A DNA stretch of 64,000 bases from Perognathus longimembris pacificus (GCF_023159225.1 NC_063188.1:33349979-33413978), one strand, 5' to 3'; positions 24,958 to 36,377 are shown, numbered from the stretch's first letter. The notes: generated by a model not told the origin, from the sequence alone. Numbers and translations: made by a program.

Positions 24958-25119
24958 GACAACCAACATAATCTCTGCCTGATGCCTTTTCGTCACTACT
25001 AACTTTGAGGTGGTAGAAAAAAGGAAGACAATACTGGAGCTTGCACAGAACTGATTGGTGGGGTTGCTATTAAAAATCATAGTTAAAAATCATAGAAGGT
25101 ATGCTATTCTGACTTGAGT

Positions 25120-25300
25120 ACTGTCCTACCTCAACTTCCTACAACTAATAACTTGCATAAGTGACTTCTCCTCTTTGAATTTATCCAAATTTAACTTTTT
25201 GCATTGTTAAAATAATAGTAATATTTGCCTCCTAAGATTGTGGAAAAGACCAAATGAGCTAAGTATATCTCTTAGCATGGTAATAGCTTAATTACCCCAG
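25120..25300 (+). mobile_element. MIR relic
   Basis: cataagtgacttctcctc, aataatagtaatatttgcctcc, aagaccaaatgagctaag follow the MIR order. Confidence 0.5.
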
Positions 25301-25556
25301 TATGGTAGTTTTATAACAATAGTGATTTTACTATAATAAAAATATACTCCCATGTTTGTGGTCATTGAAATGGACCTCTGGGAAGCTGTATAACAGCTCT
25401 CTACATTGCTCTCCTTACATCCTCATACCATGTTGCTTCTATCCAAGGAATTATACCTTCTGCAGACTACAACTTACCTAAAAGCTAGGTATTAGAACAG
25501 AGTTTCTAGCTTTGGCAATCAAAAATTCCAAGCATTTTATTTAAGCTGTATCTTTT

Positions 25557-25749
25557 TTTTGCCAGTCCTGGGGCTTGAACTCAGAGCCAGAGCAATGTCC
25601 CTGGCTTCTTTTTGCTCAAGGCTAACACTCTACCATTTGAGCCACAGTGCCCTTCTGGCCTTTTGCATATATGTGGTGCTGAGGAATGGAACTCAAGGGT
25701 TCATGTATATGAGGCAAGCACTCTTGCCACTAGGCCATATTCCCAGCCC
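25557..25749 (-). mobile_element. IDL-Geo SINE
   Basis: Reversed dimer. Exact 16-bp target duplication ttaagctgtatctttt at 25541-25556 and 25750-25765. Confidence 0.95.
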
Positions 25750-25822
25750 TTAAGCTGTATCTTTTAATTCCCAGAAGCCATTCCTTACATAACATAGATC
25801 AGTTCATTTAAATAATTTTTAA

Positions 25823-26085
25823 GGCTGGTTGCTGGTGGCTCATGTCTGTAATCCTGGCTACTCAGGAGGCTAATATCTGAGGATCACCATTCAAAAAGTC
25901 AATTCCACAAATTCCACAAAATTCCACAAAAAATTCTAGGAAATTCCACAAAACTCTTCTCTTCAATTAACCACCAAAAATCCAGAAGTGGAGCTTTGGC
26001 TCAAGCAGTAGATCACTATCCTTGAGCAATATGCTCAGGGACAGCATCTAGGCCTGAGTTCATGTCCCAAGACCAGCCCAATTTC
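25823..26085 (+). mobile_element. 7SL-Geo composite SINE with internal minisatellite
   Basis: 7SL arm (gctggtggctcatgtctg, gctactcaggaggctaat, atctgaggatcaccattc), then a short tandem expansion of aattccacaa units at 25901-25953, then linker caattaaccaccaaaaa and a Geo arm (gagctttggctcaagcag...gcctgagttcatg). Confidence 0.87.
25901..25953 (+). repeat. Short tandem array of aattccacaa-type units
   Basis: Four units close to aattccacaa(a) plus one degenerate aaaaattctagg unit. It sits where other copies have gggcaggaaagtctgtgagac, so the array arose inside the SINE. Confidence 0.8.
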
Positions 26086-26167
26086 TTAAATGTCAACCTA
26101 CCTTTTTGTCCTCAAGGAAAATGATACACAGGCCACAGTATGCAAAGCATACAGAAGTAATTCTTTA

Positions 26168-26460
26168 TTGCCAGATGGCACATATTCATAATCCCAGTTA
26201 CTCAACAGGTGGAGACAGGAAGCTTGCAGTTCTAGGCTAGCCCAGGCAAAAATCAGTACAATCCTGTCACTAAAATAAATCAGATGTGGTTTATTTCTAT
26301 TTGTGGTCCCAGCTGCTCAGGAGCTGAAAGTAGAGGATTAAGGTTCAGAGTGGGGCCCCTGAGAAACTTAGCCCAAGTCTTGATCTGAAAAACAACTAAA
26401 ATCAAGAGGATTTAGGGTGTGCAAGTTCCAAGTTCTGAATTCAAAATCCAGTACTGCAAG
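26168..26460 (+). mobile_element. Old composite SINE: two 7SL-like units plus tRNA-like end
   Basis: First unit catattcataatcccagttactc...gctagcccaggcaaaa; second unit tttgtggtcccagctgctcagg...; then a 3' block with ctgaattcaaaatccagtac. Same architecture as 3290, 30476 and 31985. Confidence 0.65.
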
Positions 26461-26593
26461 TAATGGCAATAATAATAACAGCAATAATACTAACTTACTG
26501 TTTTTCCACAGAAGTAATCATTTTAAATTCACACCTATTTAGTATGCACACACAGCTACCAAGTTTGTTTCTTTTTTCGTTCCACAAATTATT

Positions 26594-26802
26594 ATTATTA
26601 TTTTTTTTTTGGCCAGTCCTGGGGCTTGTACTCAGGGCCTGAGCACTGTCCCTGGCTTCTTTTTGCTCAAGGCTAGCACTCTGCCACTTGAGCCACAGCG
26701 CCACTTCTGGCCATTTTCTGTATATGTGGTGCTGGGGAATCGAACCCAGGGCCTCATATATATGAGGCAGGCACTCTTGCCTAGGCCATATCCCCAGCCC
26801 CC
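26594..26802 (-). mobile_element. IDL-Geo SINE
   Basis: Reversed dimer with well-preserved cgaacccagggcctc (B box) and ccccagccc end. Exact target duplication tccacaaattatt at 26581-26593 and 26803-26815. Confidence 0.94.
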
Positions 26803-26815
26803 TCCACAAATTATT

Positions 26816-27015
26816 TTATTATCATCTTTATTAGTTGTACAAAGGAGTTGCCATTTAATAAAGCAGATTATGAATGCAATAAATCTTGATCAATGTCACC
26901 CCTTTCAATTTTCTCACCCCTCCTTCCCTTACCCTTCCCTCACTCTTCATAACACATTTAATTATTGACCTCATTATCCCCTAATTCTCTTCATTTGTCA
27001 ACCCTTTTCTCCCCA
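26816..27015 (-). mobile_element. 5'-truncated L1 3' UTR, old
   Basis: Reversed L1 3' end: tttattagttgtacaaagg, a cacccctttcaattttctcacccctcc segment and a C/T-rich continuation. Diverged. The IDL-Geo at 26594 inserted at its tail. Confidence 0.6.
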
Positions 27016-27270
27016 CAAATGTACCAAACAGTAGTGTAAAACAATCTCAAATTCTCCTCTTTGTTGGATATGTTTGGCTTCTATAGCACAAATTTGGATA
27101 ACAGTGTTATAGAAATCCAACTAGGTTTCTGCAAAAGTCTTCTCTGGTACATTATTAGCTCCTTGAAAACAGGGCTGTATTTTATTTACTTATGAATTCC
27201 TTATGGTGCATGGAATGGCAGTCATTTAACTAATATTGTCTAAATTATATTCAAGTTCACTTCTCCGGAT

Positions 27271-27499
27271 ATCTTTTAAGTCAGTCATGGAGCTAGAACT
27301 CTGGGCCTGGGCTCTCTCCCTGAGCTCTTCATCTCAAGGCTAGAGCTCTACCACCTGAGCCACAACTCCACTTTCTGAGTGCTTTATTTGAGATAAGACT
27401 CTCATGGACTTTTCTGGCCAGGCTAGCTTTGAATGGTGATCCTCAAATCTCAGCCTCCTGAATAGCTATGATTACAGTCATGAGCCACCAGTACCCAGC
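27271..27499 (-). mobile_element. 7SL-Geo composite SINE
   Basis: Reversed Geo arm (gtcagtcatggagctag, ctcaaggctagagctc) then tatttgagataagactctc and the 7SL arm (ctgaatagctatgattaca). Target duplication tcacttctccggat (27257-27270) and tcacttctctggat (27500-27513), one mismatch. Confidence 0.92.
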
Positions 27500-28091
27500 T
27501 CACTTCTCTGGATTTTAAACAAGTGTGCAATCATCCCTACTTACCTGTCCATTTAAAATAAAATTTTTGTTTAACTTGCATCTTCATCTTCTCCAACATT
27601 ATTTTAAATTCTTTCAACTGCCAATTGAATGTCCCAAAACTTTGGTGGTAAGGAATCCAGTTTCTCTGCTGGAACTTCCAGTTCAAAAGTCTTTAATAAG
27701 TACTGTACAAGGAAAGCAACATTGTGCATACTTAATCTCAATAGTCATTAAAAGAACATTGACCCTGTTTTCAAATTGTAGGTTAGTGCCCTCTTGAGAA
27801 TTCCTCATTTAGCATAAGGCTCTCATGAGAGACAATACACATTTGGTTTTGGGCTTGACAATTTACAGATATAAAATGCACTTTTTAGAAGCCATCTAAG
27901 TAATTAGCAGTCAAAGTCTCAGATATTTTGTCACAAAGATGGAACGCTAAGAAATGAAGCAATAAGATTTAAATGAGATTCAGGATTTATCAAGAGAGAA
28001 AATAAATTTCTGAAATTCAAACATGTAAGGATACTCAATACTGCAATTTACTAGCAGGAATGGATTAATAAAGTTTATATATTTAAAAGTG

Positions 28092-28172
28092 AAGAGCTGA
28101 AGGTGTGGCTCTGTGTTATCTTCCCAGCCTAGCAAGCATGAGACCCTGAGTTCAAAACTCCCAGTACTATCA
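28092..28172 (+). mobile_element. ID-like SINE monomer
   Basis: agctgaaggtgtggctctg, cctagcaagcatgagacc, gagttcaaaactccc; followed directly by a purine microsatellite at the tail position. Confidence 0.65.
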
Positions 28173-28182
28173 AACAGAAATT

Positions 28183-28297
28183 AAGAAAGGAAGAAAGAAA
28201 GGAAGGAAGAAAGGAAGAAAGAAAGAAAGGAAGGAAGGAAGGAAGGAAGGAAGGAAGGAAGGAAGGAAGGAAGGAAGGAAGGAGAAAGAAAAAGGGA
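28183..28297 (+). repeat. (GAAA/GGAA)n microsatellite
   Basis: About 28 tetranucleotide units, beginning gaaa-rich and becoming pure ggaa. It grew from the A-rich tail of the ID element. The reverse-strand open frame of Phe/Leu/Pro/Ser repeats is an artefact of it. Confidence 0.97.
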
Positions 28298-28391
28298 AAA
28301 GGAAGTAATGGTTGCAAATTCATTGGTTTTATTTATTTAAAGTGTTTTTTGTGTTCTACTATAACCGGAGGTCACAGACTGGGTAATTTAT

Positions 28392-28489
28392 TCTTTTTAA
28401 ATTTTTTTCAGCATATTAATTGCACAAAATAAAGGTTCTAATAGGAAATTTCATATATGTATAAAATACTTTGATCACATTTACCCTCT
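28392..28489 (-). mobile_element. Short 5'-truncated L1 tail
   Basis: Reversed old L1 3' end (gcatattaattgcacaaaa, ggaaatttcatatatg, atactttgatcacattta). Flanked by ggtaatttat at 28382-28391 and 28491-28500. Confidence 0.6.
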
Positions 28490-28567
28490 TGGTAATTTAT
28501 AAAGAACAGAAAGTTATTTCTCACAGTTCTACAAGCTGGATGACTAAATAAACACACATAATGGGAG

Positions 28568-28595
28568 AACTCTCCAACGGAAACTCTCCAACGGA
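28568..28595 (+). repeat. 14-bp exact tandem duplication
   Basis: aactctccaacgga occurs twice head to tail (28568-28581, 28582-28595). Confidence 0.95.
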
Positions 28596-28730
28596 AAACA
28601 AGATCCTGAATAAAATATAGTTATGTGTGTTCTTGGATGACAGGAATGAGCAAGGAGATTCTAAGGGTCACCTAAGCCCACCAAATCAAAAGAAATAGAC
28701 CATGAAGTAAAATAAGAGTTCAAAATGAGC

Positions 28731-28955
28731 TGGGCACTGGTGGCTCACACCTGTAATTCTAGCTCTTTAAGAGACAGAAATCTGAGGATTGTGGTTCAAA
28801 GCCAAATAGGGCAGAAAAGTCTGTGAGACTCGTATCTCCAATTAACCACCAGAAAACAAGAAATGGTGCTGTGATAGAGCACTACCCTTAAGTAAAAGAG
28901 CTCAGAGACAGAAAGCAGGCCCTGAGTTCAAGCCTCACAACTGACCAAAGGATTT
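28731..28955 (+). mobile_element. 7SL-Geo composite SINE
   Basis: One of the clearest copies. 7SL arm gctgggcactggtggctc, acctgtaattctagc, gaaatctgaggattg, gggcagaaaagtctgtg; linker ccaattaaccaccagaaaa; then a Geo arm lacking part of its A box (gtgctgtgatagagc). Confidence 0.92.
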
Positions 28956-28964
28956 AAGAAATAT

Positions 28965-29180
28965 GGACCGAGAATGTGGCTTGGTGGTAGAGCAATTGCT
29001 TACATGCATGAAGCCCTGGGTTCAATTCCTCAGTACCACATAACCAGAAAAAGACAAAAGTGGTGCTGTGGCTCAAGTGGTGGAGTCCTAGCCTTGAGCA
29101 AAAGAAGTTCAGGGACACTGCTCGGGCCCTGATTCAAGCCCCAGGATTGGCAAAAGTAAATAAATAAATAAAATAGTTGA
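28965..29180 (+). mobile_element. IDL-Geo SINE
   Basis: ID arm (gagaatgtggcttggtgg...ggttcaattcctcagtacc) and Geo arm (tggtgctgtggctcaagtgg), ending in a (taaa)n tail. Tandem with the 7SL-Geo copy just upstream. Confidence 0.9.
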
Positions 29181-30475
29181 ATATTAAAGTAAGACCACAT
29201 TTTGGCAGTTACGCTAAAATGAAAAGCTTCTAAATGAGTCCTGCTTTGTCAGTTCACAAATATTTGGAACAACAGTAAGTTTGAAGGCACAGACTAAAGG
29301 TCTCTGAACCTTAGACTCACTCATGAAACAAACCACATAATGAAACCCAAGTTTTCTCAGGATAGCAAATAGTAGCAAGATTTCAAATTTTCAGTGTGTA
29401 ATTTTATAACAAATTACTGAAAAAAAAAGAGTTTAAAATAATCAAAGACCCCAAGCACTGAAGAGGTATTGCAGCACCAACTTGAGTTAGAAAATGTAAA
29501 AAGGAGATTTCTATCCTCATATGTTCAGGTTTTCACAATAGCTGTATTATAAATTCAGGGCATATTACAATGAGGAGCAAACAACAACACACTATTAGGA
29601 ACTACCAAGCAAATGTGAGAAACAATTATTGAATTTGAACAATATATTTATTGAAACAGAAATGTAGCAAGTGATTAAAATAGGGTAGCATACCACAGAT
29701 GAACTGAGAAGTGTTAAACCAGAGGAGCATAGAATGGAGAGTAAAAGACAAGAAATTGAGACACTGTTTTAAAAATGAAAGAGAACCGAATGAGAACAGC
29801 TTAATTCATATTTTAGTGTCCCCAAAAGGCCCCAGGAATTAATAAGGAATAGGACAGAATTTTAAAAATAGAATAATATATCATGATATGTGTATGTGTA
29901 TAAGAAAGAGTGACAGAAACAGAGAGACAGAGACAAAGACACAGAGAGAGAGCTGAAAGTTTAAAAGATGAAGAATGAGAATTTTAGCCTGGATAAATTG
30001 TAGAAAACTTTAGGACACTAGCAACAAAATAAATATCTTGGAAGCAAACAGTTATCATATGCAAAAGAACTACAGTTAGAATCATAATAAATCACTTACC
30101 AACCACCATGGAATACAATATTTAATAGTAACACAAGAATAAATTCACTTATTAGAGGGTGATTCCCAAACACATGAAATTATTGATTCTTGAAGTAGGA
30201 GGAAAATTACTATAGGTAGATAGTATTTAAGGAACCTAATTAACAAGATTGATATGATAATGCTTGTACTCAATAATAATAGAATACATATTCTACATTA
30301 GCAATGGAACATTTGTAAAAATTGACTCTGTATTGTGCCCTAAGATAATTTATAATAGAATTTGAAGAAATCTATCTATAGAGTATGTTGTCTAAGCATG
30401 CTGAAATCAAGTTAGGAGTGAAGAATTAAACAATTCAAATACTTAGGAATTTCGACATTAAAAGTACCTAAAAAT
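29181..30475. other. AT-rich sequence without recognised gene
   Basis: No gene or confident repeat is recognised. A purine-rich patch of short (ga)/(caga) runs lies near 29905-29955. Confidence 0.5.
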
Positions 30476-30766
30476 AGATCAGTTGCAGTGGCTAACATCT
30501 GTTATACCAGCTGCTCAGGAGGCAGAGATCAAGAAGACCATGATACAAGCCAGCCTGGGAAAAGAGTTAAAAAGACCTCATCTCAGGCAGTAAGACCAGC
30601 ATGGTGATACACATCTGTACTTCCAGTTATATTTGAGAGTTAGATGGGAGGATCATTACCCAAAGCCATTCCCAGGCCAAACAAAAAAGGTGAGACGATA
30701 TCATAAAACCAAAGAGAAAATGGCTCAAATGACAGAGTGTCTGCCTAACAAGTTCAAAAAAAAGTT
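30476..30766 (+). mobile_element. Old composite SINE: two 7SL-like units plus tRNA-like end
   Basis: Unit one ttgcagtggctaacatctg, gctgctcaggaggcagag, aagccagcctgggaaaa, gacctcatctcagg; unit two gcatggtgatacacatctg, gggaggatcatt; then aaatggctcaaatgacagag. Confidence 0.75.
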
Positions 30767-30777
30767 AAAATATCTCA

Positions 30778-30985
30778 GTACTGCTAGACTCCAATAACTA
30801 ATGCCTATAATTCTAGCTACTCAGGAAACTGAGATTGGGAAAACAATAATTCTGAATCCAGCACAGGAAGAAATGTCAAAGAAAGAAACTCCAAAATAAC
30901 CAGCAAAAAAAAATCAGACTGGAGATGTTGTTCAGCCAAGTAAGCAAACAGTATGAATTTCCAAATTCAAACTCAAAATTAAAAG
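30778..30985 (+). mobile_element. 7SL-like plus tRNA-like SINE relic
   Basis: atgcctataattctagctac, tcaggaaactgagattg, ccagcacaggaagaaatg, then agactggagatgttgttcag. Directly follows another composite SINE. Confidence 0.6.
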
Positions 30986-31303
30986 ATGAAAATACTGCAA
31001 ATCAAAAGTAATTAGATGAAGTGAAATATGTGGATACATAGAGGAAACCCTGTAGGACTTAATACTTCTAATGAAAAAAGCACTTGATAAATTAATCATA
31101 TATGCATTCAGCTTAAGATGTTAGGAAAAGAATGGGGGAAAATCTTATAAAGTTGAAAAGAAATTAATGAAGTAAAACACAAACATTCAGTGGAAAGAGT
31201 CATTAATGTTAAAGGCAGATATTTTAAAAAGATTGATAAAACCTCAGGCCATGAAACAAGAGGTCACAAATAATCAATATTGGTAATTAAAGAAAGGGAT
31301 ATT

Positions 31304-31490
31304 GGGCTGGGAACATGGCCTAGTGGCAAGAGTGTTTGACTGGGTTCGATTCCCCAGCACCACATATATAGAAAATGGCCAGAAGTGGCGCTGTGGCTCA
31401 AGTGGCAGAGTGCTAGCCTTGAGCAAAGAGAAGCCAGGGACAGTGCTCAGGCCCTGAGTTCAAGGCCCAGGACTGGCCAAAAAAAAAAAA
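31304..31490 (+). mobile_element. IDL-Geo SINE with deletion in ID arm
   Basis: ggctgggaacatggcctag, then the anticodon-stem region is missing (gtttgact joins ggttcgattcc), then an intact Geo arm and A12 tail. Near-perfect target duplication around aaagaaagg(g)ata. Confidence 0.92.
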
Positions 31491-31984
31491 GAAAGGATAT
31501 AACTGAAGACATTTAAGTACTAAAAATATGAAAGGGCCTTATGTCAATAAATTTTAGTTCAAAGTAAAATGGACCAAATTATTATCAAGGAAATGAATTT
31601 GTTAGTTGAAGTTCATAAAATATACTATCTTCATCTCTATATGAGAATTGTTTGGGAAAGGGACAAGAGGAAGAGGAAAATGATGGATGGGGAGGGGGCA
31701 TCCTGATTTATATGCATTGTGTACATAAATGGGCACATTAAAATGAAACCACCTTGTCCAACTAACTAGAAAAGTAAATCCAGTAGGATATGAACATGAC
31801 ATGCTGTATTAACCTCAGGAATTCAACACTGGTTTTGATATTAGGGTAGATGTTAATGAAATTTAACATATTAATTGATTAAAGGAAGAGAAAAATGTCC
31901 ATCTTAGTAGAGAGATTTTTTTACAGGATGCTATATGGATAACTTCTGCCTAGTCATTTGCCCTTTATAGAGGATAAAACCCTT

Positions 31985-32275
31985 TTTGTAGATAGAATTG
32001 TAGTTCGACTCAAGGTTTCATGTTTGCTAAATAAGATTTAAGCCATGTGTCTAGCCTTTTTTGCTTTCATCTATTTTTCAAATAGGTTTTCCTACAATTT
32101 GGTCTAGGACTGGTTTCCAACTATTATATGATCGTTCTTCCTCCACTTCCCACCTAAATGACAGGCATGTACCATTACACCTTGCTTGATTTTGGGGATA
32201 GGGTCGGACTGAAATTTGCCATATACAGACCTCAAACTGTGATCTTCCCATGTAGCTAGGATGAAAAGATAAAAT
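31985..32275 (-). mobile_element. Old composite SINE: two 7SL-like units plus tRNA-like end
   Basis: The plus strand carries reversed blocks: tRNA-like (gttcgactcaaggtttc), 7SL unit (aggactggtttccaac...tgacaggcatgtacc) and a second unit (gacctcaaactgtgatcttc...tagctaggatg). Confidence 0.55.
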
Positions 32276-32344
32276 ATTTTAAGTATCATATTTCAGTTTG
32301 GTTACCCCCGTTAATATTTACATATCTATTTATTTACCTATTTA

Positions 32345-32700
32345 TGTATAAGTCACACAATTTCTTGATTACAAAGTACCATGCCTTCATTGTAGAAAAT
32401 GCAGAAAAGCATAAATCAGAAAAATTATCCATCATTCCTCAGTTGCTAACATTTGTTTCATATTTATCATCTTTTAATACTACTATATTTAGTAGCTATA
32501 CCATAATTTATTTACTTATTCTACTATTGTAAGATAATTTACAGTTTTTCAGCATAAGTCCTTTTAAATAATACTGTAATTAATATTCTTCTTATGTCTG
32601 AGACTTTATATTTATCTATGTTTTTCCTAGGATAAAGACAAATAAAGATGCTAAATCAAAGAATGTGTTCATTTGTAAGGACTCAAGAAATTGCCAAATA
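32345..32700. mobile_element. Unnamed ancient mammalian repeat relic
   Basis: The phrases tgtagaaaatgcagaaaag, attatccatcattcc and gctaaatcaaagaatgtg...attgccaaata resemble a common ancient eutherian repeat. I cannot name the family from memory with safety. Confidence 0.35.
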
Positions 32701-32995
32701 GGAATATATTCTATTGGCTTTTTACTTCATCATCAGATACATCTTCAAGTACATATGTGAACTTAAGATACAGTAAAGTATAATCTCAAGTAAACTTTTT
32801 GTAGATAGCACACAAATAACTTCAAGAGTCAAACCCCTTTTCATAAAATATACAATAATGTAAGTCAAATATAGCAAAACTCTAAATATGGATATAGAAA
32901 TATACATGTGTTATAAATGGTTTGAACTCCAATATTCTCAGAAATGTACAGTATGGAATGATGCTAAGTATGTTATAAAAAATCTAAACACAAAG

Positions 32996-33198
32996 CTGAG
33001 AATATGGCTTAGACTATGAGTGCTTGCCTGGCATTCACTAAGCCCTGGGTTCAATTCAGCATCACATAAACAGAAAAGGCCAGAAGTGGTGCTGTGTGGC
33101 TCAAGAGGTAGAGTGCTAGCCTTGAGCAAAAAGAAGCCAGGGACAGTGCTCAGAGAGTGAATCCAAGCCCCAGGACTGGCAAAAAGAAACCAATACAT
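32996..33198 (+). mobile_element. IDL-Geo SINE
   Basis: ctgagaatatggcttag ID start, Geo arm with a duplicated dinucleotide (gctgtgtggctcaagagg), tail aaaaagaaacc. Exact 16-bp target duplication aaatctaaacacaaag at 32980-32995 and 33199-33214. Confidence 0.94.
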
Positions 33199-33214
33199 AA
33201 ATCTAAACACAAAG

Positions 33215-35121
33215 GAAAATATTGGTATATCACAACTCTTCTTGAATGTTTTTGTGTGTGAGTATGTTATGATAAAGCTGTTGCCCAATTTACCACATTT
33301 AGGGAAACATTTACAATTTTTGTGAAAGAAAGCCTTAATTTATTACTACATAAGGAAATAAGCCTATTTACTATTTATGTATGTGTGTATGTGCACATTT
33401 AAACATACACACACACAAGTCACTTTTTCCAAGAAACAAAATATTCAAAGGTTTAAATTTTGTCCCTTTTTCAGGCAGGGAATATGAAAAAGACTTTTTT
33501 TTCCTGAGACCAGGCTGTAAATTGCAAAAGGCTTTTTATTCTGAAATGCAGGTGAGATGAAGAGCAATTTCACTCAGTTACATTTGGACCCCAGGTAGAA
33601 AGTATATTCCTTTCATCAGTGTCCAGGGATACTGCTCTTATCTTGAGCTAAAGGCAAAAATAAGTGGGCTGTGACAATCTAAGTATGAGTATTAAAATAC
33701 TGATATATTATTCCATATTAAACTGAGTAATGAGATGCTACCATCTATATGTGATTTATATCCAAAGTCTTTAACATTGTGGTAAAGAAGTATTATATTT
33801 TAAGTGATTCTGAAGGAGAGAGGAAGGAAGGGGATTGAAACAAAAGGAAGGGGAGGAACTGGGGAGGAGTAGAAAGTATGGGAGGAGGAGAGGGATCAAA
33901 ATTAACTTGTAAACCATGGGGCTTCTATTTCCTGGGGTTAGTAACAGCAAAATAGTACCCCTGCATTAAACAGGTCAGAGAAACCACTTCTTAAAGGATT
34001 TCCTTAGGCACATTTTCTTGGCAAATATTGTTACTAGCCTTCAATTCATAATAAAAGAGGCTTAGTATTGGTCTTCAGAAGAGAAATATGTTATTGGAAG
34101 CCATGTAGTCTGCATAGTCTGTCTTATAGAGATAATAAAGCATGTCTTGACTGGTAGTCATGATGACAAAGATAAAATGGTTTTTAGACACTGATAGAAG
34201 ACGCTAAACTTCCCCAAACCAGCCATCTCCACTTTTTCAGTAAACAATTGTAAATCCCTAGCTTACAATATTCAGTGTGGGCTCTATGTTAAACACAGTA
34301 GGAGAAAAATGGGAGTGGGAACTTTGGAAGCATCTCCATAATTTGTGTTTCTGTACTTGGATGGCATGGTCCATATTCCTTTTTCACTATCAAGGTTTCA
34401 AAATAGCTAATAAAGATACTAGCACAAATCATTGTGTTTTTCAGTAGTTTTTAAATTTACTGCCTTTCCTGAGTGTCATATATTCTATCCAGCCCCAGCA
34501 TTTTGTGTGTGGAAAAGAACATTGCCCAAAGGCAAAACATTTGGACAAACAGTAGACTCGGAAACCATCCAACTTTGAGGCATGTTCCTGACCCAAATAT
34601 TTTTGCCCTAGTTTTGCTTGATTTGTAATATCTAAAGTAGTTTTTAATTATGGAAACCTAGAATGTAAAAGTAATTTCACAAGTTTCAGATTACATAGGT
34701 TTAGTACTTGTGAAAGGCACCAGACACTTAAGGACTGGTTGTATCCATTAACTAGGTTAGAACCACTATAGTACATTGAACTGGTGAGCATTAATAAATA
34801 TTTGTTTCATTGAACTCAAAGAATTCGTAGACTCATCCTTTCTTACTGCTTTTCAAAAAGCAAAATGTCAGTACTTTCTTATCAATAAGAACTCAAAATA
34901 AAAGAGAAATAAATCCAAGTTAAATTCTTCATTCTGTACCCAGCAATATTAACCATTTTTATTTTATTCTTACTGGTGTGCCTCCTTTCCTATGGACTCC
35001 TAAATCCTTCATCTTGCAAAGTACTTTATACCCTCCCATTGAACCCATGGATTCCACATCCTTCTGCTTATTCCAACCTGACACTGCAAAGTGTTTATTC
35101 TCTTTTCTCTTTTGCCTGTCC
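33215..35121. other. AT-rich sequence without recognised gene
   Basis: No gene or confident repeat is recognised. A purine-rich patch lies at about 33810-33895. Confidence 0.5.
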
Positions 35122-35136
35122 CTCTCATTGATTCTT

Positions 35137-35730
35137 TAAAAAAATATTATCAAGGTAATGTACAGAGGGATTACAGTTACATACGTAAGGCAGACACTAT
35201 AATTCTCATCAAACTTCTTATCCGCTCCCTCATTTTCTACCATTTTCCCTACATTCTCAACCCCCCCCCAAGTTGTACAGTTAATTTCCAACGTTCTGTC
35301 TTGTGAGTGTCACTGTGGCATTGATTTACCCTTTGTCCTTTATCTCACCATTTTGATGTTCCCCTTCCCTAATTCAGACAACGTATACACAGTGAGTTTT
35401 TGTACTTTCCTCCATATGTGTCTATCTGTGTCCCAGAGGATGAAGATTTCCACTCTTAACCATCTAGTTCGTGCTGGAGGTGAGTGATATGCTGCTCCCA
35501 CTCTGTCTCCAGTGCCTTCGTCCTGGTTCTGCTGCTGCTGTGCCACTGCTACCACCAACGCGCACTCAACTGTCTTCTTAAACAGGCTGCCTATATTTTT
35601 CCTCTCTGGCCAAAATCTCTGTACTATTATCACTCTCTAGTTGTGGACTTTTCACTGGAACACTAAAATTGGCTTATGGGCAAATATTCGATTAGACCCC
35701 AGCTGCACCTCCGCCATCTTACTCCAATCT
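35137..35730 (-). mobile_element. Internally deleted L1: 5' end joined to 3' UTR
   Basis: The left part (35137 to about 35390) is L1 3' UTR: gtacagagggattacag, cttatccgctccctc, ttgatgttccccttccctaattcag. The right part (about 35390-35730) matches the first ~330 nt of the full-length L1 5' UTR. Examples are ggccaaaatctctgtact against ggccagaatccctgtact at 53488, and gccatctt near the end against gccgtctt. ORF1 and ORF2 are absent. A degenerate flanking duplication is possible (ctctcattgattctt at 35122-35136, ctctcattttggttctt at 35731-35747). The 97-codon open frame here is incidental. Confidence 0.8.
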
Positions 35731-35747
35731 CTCTCATTTTGGTTCTT

Positions 35748-36377
35748 ATAAAGTACTATATATCAGTCTCTCTAAATTTCAGGTTTGTCAGCCTTTTTGT
35801 AACAACTGGACTACCAGCTCATAGAAAGCAAGGAGATACTACTGTCTTATGTCTCTCTATATATCCCACCTTTCTTTTTTTCTGGGTTCTTAATCTCATG
35901 TCTTAACATAGGGAACGGATCCCTTAAGGGTCTGTGGATAGAACTGTGTTTCAATGTACTAAATTTCCTTTGCAATCCTGTTTATCTTATTTGATTTTGG
36001 ACCGTTCATCTTAAAGTAGAATCTCCACCCGGAAAAGGGAACAAATCATAAGTGTATAGCTTAGTTAATTTTTAAAATGCATATATAATTGTATAACTTT
36101 CAAGTATCCACAACAAAGAACAAGAATGTTAGCAACAGCCCAGGAAGCAGTCCCCAAAGTAACACTTATCTGACTTTTAACCTCAGAATAATTTCACTAG
36201 TTTCTGAACTTTAAATAATATAAATCACTGCTTATGCATTTCACTTATGCATTTACAGAGAAGGTGTTCAAAACCATCACTGCCAAATGAGTCTATGGCA
36301 CAAAGGGGATAAAATGTAGAGCCATGGACAATCTCCTAGGTCTCCTTTCTAGTCCTATAATCCCTGTGATTTCATTT
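35748..36377. other. AT-rich sequence without recognised gene
   Basis: No gene or confident repeat is recognised. Confidence 0.5.

Noticed and set aside
28129..28323. Phe/Leu/Pro/Ser-rich open frame on the minus strand
   Set aside because: Pure translation of the (GGAA)n microsatellite.
35340..35633. 97-codon open frame with a Gln run
   Set aside because: Lies across an internally deleted L1 (5' UTR joined to 3' UTR); the Gln run is a CTG/CAG-rich patch.
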